DNA of 64,000 nucleotides from Sipunculus nudus (lineage: Eukaryota > Annelida > Sipuncula > Golfingiida > Sipunculidae): assembly GCA_026874595.1 (NCBI GenBank), contig CM049318.1, positions 21,675,456 to 21,739,455 of the forward strand. Reading direction: 5' to 3'. The translations under genes were made by a program, and so were the position numbers. Numbering within the stretch: the first letter of the stretch is position 1; every line of letters begins with the position of its first letter. The notes beneath the pieces were generated by a model. The model ran no database searches. It saw nothing but the letters and a program-made list of their open reading frames with translations, and was not told where the DNA came from. Below are positions 57,050 through 64,000 of this stretch, in pieces.

Positions 57050-60000
57050 CAAGGGACCCATGGGTCACGGTGCTCAGCTGATCATGATTGGACTATAAAT
57101 GTTTCTCCACTGTGATACTATATCAAGTCGATAAAGCTTATGAATATCATGTACATGTTGGGCTATTATAAAGGAATGTAATGTAATATGTGAGTAAATG
57201 ATAAATGAAATTACCTGACTGATGGATTAATAGAGTCAAATAAAGTGGTTAATTTTTTATTTATTTAGGAGGGGTTGAAGATTGTGATATATTTGAGCAA
57301 ATATGAATGCAATGACAGCAGTAATAAGCAGTAGTAGAATGATGATAAGGCTATTTGTTGAAGGGTCTAAAGTGTATGGTAGTCTGCAAGCGTTCAATTT
57401 GACAGATATGATGTTATGATTAACTATGCTGATGAAGTGATTTATGAATATGTGACTGTATGACACAATATCTCTTTAGTCTTGACAAGGTACATTATTG
57501 TGATGCCCACTATGTCTACATATTACACAATATTGACATAATTTCTGGCATGTACATAGGTACCTATGGACGAATAGTTATACAATATATTAAAGTATGA
57601 ATACATCTGATTCATCTTGTTCTTGCTTACTGAGGCTAACTTTGGGATGGGGTTCGGAGAAGGGAAAAGTGAGGGCAGCACGAAGGTGGATGTAGAAATA
57701 TTCTATTGTAATGTTTTTCATTTATATAAGAATATGAAAAGCTAAGAGGAAAGGGGCCCTCCTACTTGGTTATATTAAAGTTCTAAATATATGATTGCAA
57801 ACTAATACAAGACTGTCATGAAGAAAAACAGTAAAAGTTTTGAGATACTGTGTTGCATACGAAAATTTACAGATGGACAGGCAAGTGGACAGAATGGACT
57901 AATACCTTTATTTCACTTTCAAGAGAATAATGCATTTAAGTTTATATATAATCCTATTTTTTTAAGCAGATCCACTTTTTCCATTAAGAAGTTTTTATCT
58001 GAATCATTTTTTTATTTACAGGTTTATAAATTTTTAATTAAAAAAACCTGAAAATATAAGTTAAAATATTAGAATTGTTGTAAAAGTTGCAATCATTATA
58101 TATACAGAGTAAAAAACATTGGGTCATATTATGCATACACATATATTTTATTATTTTTAAATCATAAATGTTTAAACTGATTTTTAAAAGAAAATAATGC
58201 CACAACATGGCATCTACAAGAATATTCCTTGAATCACTATTAAAAAGTTTTGCACATTGGAGTTTTCAGGACATGCTTAATTTTATTCACCAAAATAAAA
58301 TAAAAGTAAATTTGATAAAATAAAACATCTTTTCAAATAAACTATACACACTGTTGGTTGAATGAGGGACAAACAATATCATTGTGCTTATTACTATCCC
58401 ACTTTTAATTAATTACTGGAATTAATAGTCAATTTCACACCTGGTGAAGTTTTTACTCTTCTGAAGTAAGGAATTACTTATCTCATGAACATCCACACTT
58501 TCACAGCAATACGCCACTTTGTGGACACAATTAAATGTACACTTTAATCATTGTAACCCTGGTGGTTCAATACATAATCTAAAATGTAGCATGTCCAAGA
58601 ATAAAATAAAATACAGAAAAATTATAACATTCATCTAGTTTATGCACCAGCTGGGGGGATGAGTGCAGGGCAGAGGGGAAGCCTGCTAGTAGTGGCCAAG
58701 CTGGGCCAAGGTAAGCTGCCTGGGGTGGGTTACATAATGCAAGTGAAGGCTGTACTACTAGGTGGGCTAGATGTAAACAACACTTGACACGGTGTATGAA
58801 AACATGAATAAAAGCTATTCATTCCAATCAATTTCTTTTGAAAGTTCAGATTTTAAAAGAATAAATCCTTATGCATATATGCTGGGAACATTAAATCAAC
58901 AGTGTCAAAGTTGGACAAAATTTAAGGTATTGATTTTTTATTTATGCTAATAACTTGAAAAATTTGCAAAATTCAGATTTAATTTTGGGTAAACAATTGA
59001 ATCTTGATTAAATAAAGTTATATTCCTGAAAAAAGTCTCTAGGTTCAGCAATTCTCATGTTAGGTGAGTAAATATATTTCCTGATTTTTTAAAAAATTGC
59101 ATTATGTTTTGGCCCATAACTTCAAAATAATACCCAATACTGACCTAATTTTTTGTATGTTCATAGAAAATGTATAAAAGAATGTGAATACTAAATACGA
59201 TCAAAAACAGATCAGTGGTTTTGATATTAGGCAGCCTTGAAGTGTAACAATGGCTTTTTTTTATGGAAAACAGAGTTTTTTTTCCTTAATATCTCGAAGG
59301 AACAAAGTCCTAATGACCCAATTTTCGGTATGGTAGGAGATTTTGGGGACATCTAAAATTATGTCAACAGCCTGGGGAGCATAGAGATGTGCACTGAATG
59401 ACCTACAGTCATCAAAGTGGACTGCTTGACAATGTAAGGGAATACAACAAGAGCCTCCAAAAAAATTCAATAACTAGCCTAATTTTGCAGCTTTTATTTT
59501 CAAATTTCAGATTTTAACAGATTAAATCCTTATGTATACATGGTGTGAAAATTAAAATCCACAGTACTTACAGGAAAAAAACGTGCCATGGCCAAAGTTG
59601 GGCTAAATTTAAGGTTCCAATTTAATATTTTTGCCAATATTTAAAAAAATTTAACAGATTTTGATCTAATTTTTGGTATACAATTAAATTTTGATTATTA
59701 AAAGTAGTATTACTGGAAAAAAAAGTCCCTACCTTTAACACTTTTGGTCTTAAGTGACCAAATATCTTCCTGATTTTTTTACAAAGTCCATTATGTTTGG
59801 GCCCATAACTTTTTTAAATTATATAATACTGACTTCATATATGGCATGTACATAGGAACTATATAGAGGAATATTTATAGTAAAAATGAAGAAAACCAGA
59901 TGAGTGGTTTTGATATTAGGCAGTCCTGAAGTGTGAAAATGGATTTCTAATAAAAAATTGAGGTTTTTCCTTAATATCTCAAAGGAACGAAGTCCTATTG

Positions 60001-60206
60001 ACCCAATTTTTGGCATGGTAGGAGATTATGGGGACATCTAACTGTATGCCGAAATTCAGATTCGTAGGTCCAACGGTGTCGAAACGTGCTAGTCTTACGG
60101 ACGGACATCCAGACGGACAGACAGACGGACGGATGGACAGACGGACGGACGACGGACAATGGACCATGACTATAGCTCAGATGACTTATAGTCAGCTGAG
60201 CTAAAA
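57048..60206 (+). mobile_element. 3.16-kb full-length member of the dispersed repeat family
   Basis: Delimited by comparing the split left duplicate with the unbroken right duplicate. The left end reads CAAGGGACCCATGGGTCACG and the right end CTGAGCTAAAA. The last 40 bp form a hairpin, TAGCTCAG with CTGAGCTA, preceded by a GGACGGAC-type microsatellite (about 60098-60155). Inside, units of about 660 bp repeat (AGGAA.AAAGTCCTAATGACCC at about 59298 and 59983). It has no transposase or reverse transcriptase frame, so it is non-autonomous. The target duplication cannot be told apart from the A-rich junction. Confidence 0.7.
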
Positions 60207-60268
60207 ATGTTTACATGGTCATGTCACTAAGCATTATTGTGACTCAGCTTCAACTATAAATAACTCAT

Positions 60269-60592
60269 GACATGACTATACTCCTATCTGACAGCCACAT
60301 CAGCAGTTTGCATATTAATGTATACAAATATTCTGTGTATTTTTAACATCAAATCAATGAACAGTATCTATAATTAAAAACAATAATCTTTCACAGGATT
60401 TGCATTTCATGTCATGCTATGACAGGAACTGAAACATAAAACTGGGGTTTGACCAATGCAACAAGACTTAACATGGTCATGCAACTTCTGACATTGTGAC
60501 TCTAAGTCTACAACATTATAGTTTAAAACATGTTTACATGGTCATGTCACTAAGCATTATTGTGACTCAGCTTCAACTATTAATAACTCATT
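60269..60592 (+). repeat. 323-bp tandem duplicate, unbroken right copy
   Basis: The 259-bp part matches 56791-57049 and the following 64 bp (TGTTTACATGGTCATGTCACTAAGC and on) match 60206-60268. It serves as the empty-site reference for the 3.16-kb insertion. Confidence 0.9.
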
Positions 60593-61250
60593 CATATGTA
60601 AAACCACTAGCTGAGAGAAAAAATAAACAGCAAATAAAAACAGTGACATTTATAACTTGGTCAGACAGGTAACTTAATGTTTCAGACATTAAACCTTAGG
60701 GGTGTAACAATGTACAGAAAGTCGATGCATTTATTTGCAACCCCATGGTTAAATTTATAAATGTATATTTGATTCTTAATGTCTGAATCAATTAATTTCA
60801 GTTTTTATTTTTTTTTTTTATTGCATATGAGCTGTCAAGTACTTAGACTTGGGCAGCCTGGACTCAGACCTGCGCTGGGGTTTGAATGTTGTAGACTCGG
60901 CTACATCATTGCACCAGAGCCTGTGAAGACAGTCTGGGAAATTGTGATAGAACCTCAGAGATTTGCACTGATGTCAAAATAGATAGACTATGGCACTGCA
61001 TTAATTGTATCTCCATGCAAATAATCTCTGAAATCCAGAACAATTACATATCATTCCTGATCCAGAATTTTGAAAAGGGGAGGGAATTAGGAAGACTACC
61101 GTAACAAGGAAACATGAAAAAGCTCTCTGAATCAAGAAGGGAAGGGTCCAGACCAGAAAGATTGGTTTAAAACCCTAAAAAAAAAAATGTTGTTGTTGCT
61201 CAAAAGGAGGGGGTTTCGGTCTCCCTAGACCCCCATTCTGAATCAACCAC
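60593..61250. other. no gene recognised
   Basis: Contains T-rich and A-rich runs and a short open frame (60779-60982) without domain or splice support. Confidence 0.45.
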
Positions 61251-62190
61251 TGAGTTGTTTATCAGCTGTATCAGGTAACATGTCAGCTTCAATCAATGGT
61301 CTTCATCAGGCCTAGCTTGAACTTATCATTATGTATAAAAATATAGACAACTTGGTTTGGTAAAATTATACATTATGACATAAATATCTATCATGTGATG
61401 CCTATAATCTGCCTTAGATGATCTGTATAGGCATCTTCATGCTATCAGGTCTATGGCAACTAACTATGCTTTCATAGACCTTGATTCAGCGTTCTGTTCT
61501 AATCTATTTCATCAATAATGAACAAGGGGAACTGAACCAATCAAATAACTCTGGTACGCTTGTTCTACATGGATGTCTGGTGCAATGCTTCAGCCAAACA
61601 TTTAGCATTGCTGGGAATGCAAGAAGAATCTAACCAAGCAAAAAAAGCCATTGATGCCTGTCCCGTTTCTGGTATGATTTCTTGTTCATTCGGCGTGTAC
61701 AATGTATTGTTAACAATTTGTTGGATTGGATTGGAAGTTGTTCAGCCTGAAGATTTGTTCGTTATTCATGAAATAGATGCCAGAGCAGCTTGCCGAATTA
61801 AGGTCTGTGAAAGTTTAGTTAGCTGATAGAGACTTGATGGTATGAAGATGTGAGCCTCTTTCAACAAACATTGCCTTCTACAGATGTTGAGCCCATCTAT
61901 AAAAATGTAAATAAATGTATTGATAATCTGGTTTAAAGTTAATCTTGAAGTGTTAGGTAATAAATATCTATTATGAACAGTCTATTTGCTGCATCTGAAG
62001 ATCTGTACAAGCTTTAGCCTCAATCAACAAACAATGCCTCTCACTGGCCTTTTGACCTATCTACATATATAAATATTAAAAAAATATTTTTAATTGGTAT
62101 CTTGATATGTAGTATATTAAACATATATTAAGAACTGTCTATCAGCTGCTTCAGATAATCTGTACTATAACTGAAGGTGGTGGCACTCAA
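61250..62190 (+). repeat. degenerate tandem array, period about 150 bp
   Basis: Recurring phrases: TATCAGCTG..TCAG.TAA (61260, 62140), AAATATCTAT.ATG (61382, 61966), GATCTGTA.A.GC (61420, 62000), CAATCAACAAACA.TGCCT and similar (61845, 62020). Strongly diverged, with irregular spacing. Confidence 0.35.
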
Positions 62191-62835
62191 CCCTAGTTAC
62201 CCTACTCCTCAGTTGCTGCCCATTGGAAATTTTTGTCTTGAACCATTTGAAATAGTGCAAAGTGTGTCCTGAGTGAGTTATTATACTCCCACCCGCAGAT
62301 GTAGTTACCACACAAGGAACAATCCATCAAGTTTTGGAGGTATTCTGGATTATCATCACGTTTTTCACTCAAAGGTGTCCTTTCCATCATGAGTGACACA
62401 GCATGATTTCTTTGTCCCCAGTTTCAAGCAACCAATTGACAGGAATTAGTACCAGTGCTTGCTCTGCCCTTCACTAGGAGAACCTGTGTTAATGTGGCAC
62501 TGTGTATACATTTAAAAAGTCTGATTCTAACAGGGATTGTAACAGAACTCCACCTATACATTCTAGTTTTCCATATTTTCCCATAAATCCTAAGGAATTT
62601 GACATTATATTTAATAAAGGGGCTATCACAGTGCATGTATCAGAAACTATGCCCATGTCATCTCAGACCATCAGTAAATGTGTCCCATGTCAGCTTGCCC
62701 CATGGAAAACTGCCCTGCACAGACCTTACCTAAGTCCCATGGACTTGTTACTATGCAAGTTCAGGTAATATGGTAGTCTGTATATATATATGCCTCCACC
62801 CAAACACACACACCCACAAAAACTATGGTTCCATT
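62191..62835. other. no gene recognised
   Basis: Two minus-strand open stretches (62202-62399, 62424-62636) read as plausible protein in places but have no splice partners or motif I recognise; they could be 3' untranslated sequence of the neighbouring minus-strand gene. Confidence 0.35.
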
Positions 62836-63366
62836 TCATAGTTTAATGACATCATGAAGTTTCCTCTGGGAGCTACCAGGTCTTATATGGAGAGTCTTCT
62901 TATATGTCCTTTTCCCCACTGAGTTATCCATCTGTTTTTCCTTGCGAGGGCTGGCAGGTGGTCTTAATTTGAAAATCTTGTCAAACTGCTTCTTCACAGC
63001 TTCATTATTTAACTGTTTCTCCTTGTAAGGGCTTGCACGTTTCTGAGGTGATCTCATTCTTTTTGTGGGGCTTTGAGTTTGGGCATAATCTTCAGAAATT
63101 TCAGTTTCTGTTGGAAACCTTCCTTTGAATAATTTTCTGTCACTTGGTGACTTCACATTATTTCTGTGCCTCAAATATTTGAATCTGCTCTTGAAAGGTT
63201 TATTCTGTTTCACTGCTGTTTTAATCTTAGTCAATGTCAGGCATACCTGGGCATCATTTGTCTCCCCGTTTTTAACAAACTTTTTCTGGTAAGTATTCAA
63301 GATGGACTGGATGACCCCAAGGGGCAGAACAGAGTCAGGAGTTGATGTTTTCACACAAAACTCCAT
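62836..63366 (-). CDS. basic protein with internal repeat and S/T-P-x-K sites
   Basis: Open from ATG at 63366 (MEFCVKTSTPDSVLPLG) to a stop at 62836, 176 residues; a TTTATAG just upstream could instead be an acceptor. The N-terminal 45 residues are mixed and helical (GVIQSILNTYQKKFV). The rest is very basic, with SPSDRK, SPTKR, SPQKR, SPYKEK and SPRKEK, which fit cyclin-dependent kinase site patterns. Two tandem units of about 31 residues start ASPYKEKQLNNEAVKKQ and ASPRKEKQMDNSVGKRT. A nuclear or chromosome-associated role is a guess. I do not recognise the family. It is probably the last exon of a gene continuing to the right. Confidence 0.6.
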   Translation of the reverse strand: MEFCVKTSTPDSVLPLGVIQSILNTYQKKFVKNGETNDAQVCLTLTKIKTAVKQNKPFKSRFKYLRHRNNVKSPSDRKLFKGRFPTETEISEDYAQTQSPTKRMRSPQKRASPYKEKQLNNEAVKKQFDKIFKLRPPASPRKEKQMDNSVGKRTYKKTLHIRPGSSQRKLHDVIKL

Positions 63367-63394
63367 TTTATCTATAAAGCTGATCAAGCTACTC

Positions 63395-63790
63395 AGTACT
63401 CCATATTGTATATATGTAAAGCTACTGAGTACTCATAATGTTGATAAAGGTTACAGAGTGTGTTTCATACTCAGAGGTGAACCCAAAGTTACTATGTACT
63501 CCAAGATGTTGAAAAAGGTTACAGAATCTACTCAGTGGTCAGTAATATTCACACAGCTGCTCAGCATAGCTACTCAGTTCCCCATATCTGTACTGCTTCT
63601 CAGTACACCACACAAATGTAACAACTCTTACAGAGTGTATTGAGTACTCATTAATGTCTATAAAAGGCTTTCTTAAGCCCAAGATGTTGACAAATGTTAG
63701 AGTATCTCCTAAATACTTTATGATGTTCAGAGAGCTGCTCTATACAGCAATGTCCATAAAGCTACTCAGAGTTCTGTAATGTCCACAAAC
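63395..63790 (+). repeat. degenerate minisatellite, CTACTCAGTACTCCA type
   Basis: Units of about 30-45 bp with AAAGCTACTCAG.ACTC, ATGTTGA.AAAGGTTACAGAGT and related variants, at least ten times. It lies directly upstream of the coding exon at 62836-63366 on the minus strand. Confidence 0.6.
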
Positions 63791-63857
63791 TTTTTTTTCA
63801 ATTTGATTCTCATAGCTGTCTGATCCCCTGTGTCTTCTAGTGGCATCAAACCTGAAG
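63766..63857 (-). other. possible upstream exon of the right-end gene
   Basis: AATCATTTTTCTTCAG on the minus strand is a strong acceptor. The following sequence reads LMPLEDTGDQTAMRIKLKKK before a stop. No good donor was found, so this may be a 5' untranslated or chance exon. Confidence 0.25.
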
Positions 63858-64000
63858 AAAAATGATTCAGTTGTTATGTTAAATCAACTTTTTAACAAAT
63901 ATAAACAGGAAATGATTGGGACCCAGAAGAACTTGATTAGGGTCCATCAAATGTGACATTCCTCAAAACGGCAGCAATGAGTCCATAATGGATGAGAGAT

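Noticed and set aside
57257-57466. 69-residue frame with a hydrophobic helix, possibly another receptor transmembrane exon
   Set aside because: It lies inside the 3.16-kb repeat element and has no phase-matched partner exons; hydrophobic runs are common in AT-rich DNA.
60779-60982. 67-residue plus-strand open frame
   Set aside because: No motif, starts in a T run and has no splice support.
61560-61826. 88-residue plus-strand open frame with several cysteines
   Set aside because: It lies within a degenerate repeat region and no domain or exon partners were seen; kept only as unexplained.

Overview
This is an AT-rich, intron-rich eukaryotic window. It has GT-AG introns, short symmetric exons, many (TA)n/(TC)n microsatellites, tandemly repeated non-autonomous elements, and DIRS-like and LINE relics. 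The style (C-type-lectin receptor arrays, AAGGTCA-type repeats, tRNA-like SINE pieces) suggests a lophotrochozoan, most likely a bivalve mollusc; this is inference, since there is no species marker. Almost all recognisable host coding sequence is on the minus strand. Exons were called by reading splice signals, phase and paralogue comparison by eye; no search was run.

The main content is a cluster of four related minus-strand genes for type I membrane proteins with C-type-lectin-like domains (CTLDs). Gene A (about 18.8 kb down to 2.9 kb) has a signal peptide exon, two CTLDs each split over two exons, three short stalk exons, a transmembrane exon, a set of duplicated phase-2 tail exons, and a roughly 270-residue intracellular region I do not recognise. 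Every chosen junction keeps frame, but the transmembrane exon has one in-frame stop and one tail exon has lost its splice donor. Copy B (29.7-33.3 kb) is a decayed pseudogene invaded by a DIRS-like retrotransposon. Copy C (37.0-43.1 kb) keeps the exon lengths of gene A but has several nonsense codons. Copy D (48.2-52.0 kb) has no nonsense codon and carries a long, Asn-glycosylation-rich insertion inside a single CTLD; one splice junction in it is unresolved. Spacers at 34.2-36.3, 44.4-45.2 and 46.2-47.9 kb are also duplicated, so the cluster grew by tandem segmental duplication.

The rest is mostly mobile or repetitive DNA: a foldback-type element with inverted minisatellite ends (10.1-14.9 kb) in an intron of gene A; many copies of one dispersed repeat family that starts with a CCCATGGG-type motif and ends in a TAGCTCAG/CTGAGCTA hairpin (4.4, 17.9, 20.9, 45.5, 53 and 57-60.2 kb); LINE remnants (24.7-26.8 kb); a DIRS-like element with RT, RNase H and tyrosine recombinase pieces (27.2-29.7 kb); a MITE with about 70-bp inverted repeats (36.4-36.7 kb); and a SINE-like hairpin between TA tracts (32.4 kb). 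A 3.16-kb member of the dispersed family can be delimited because it interrupts one half of a 323-bp tandem duplication (56.8-60.6 kb).

The right end (62.8-63.9 kb) holds one further minus-strand coding exon, for a basic, probably nuclear protein with an internal repeat and many S/T-P-x-K sites. No rRNA, true tRNA or CRISPR was seen.
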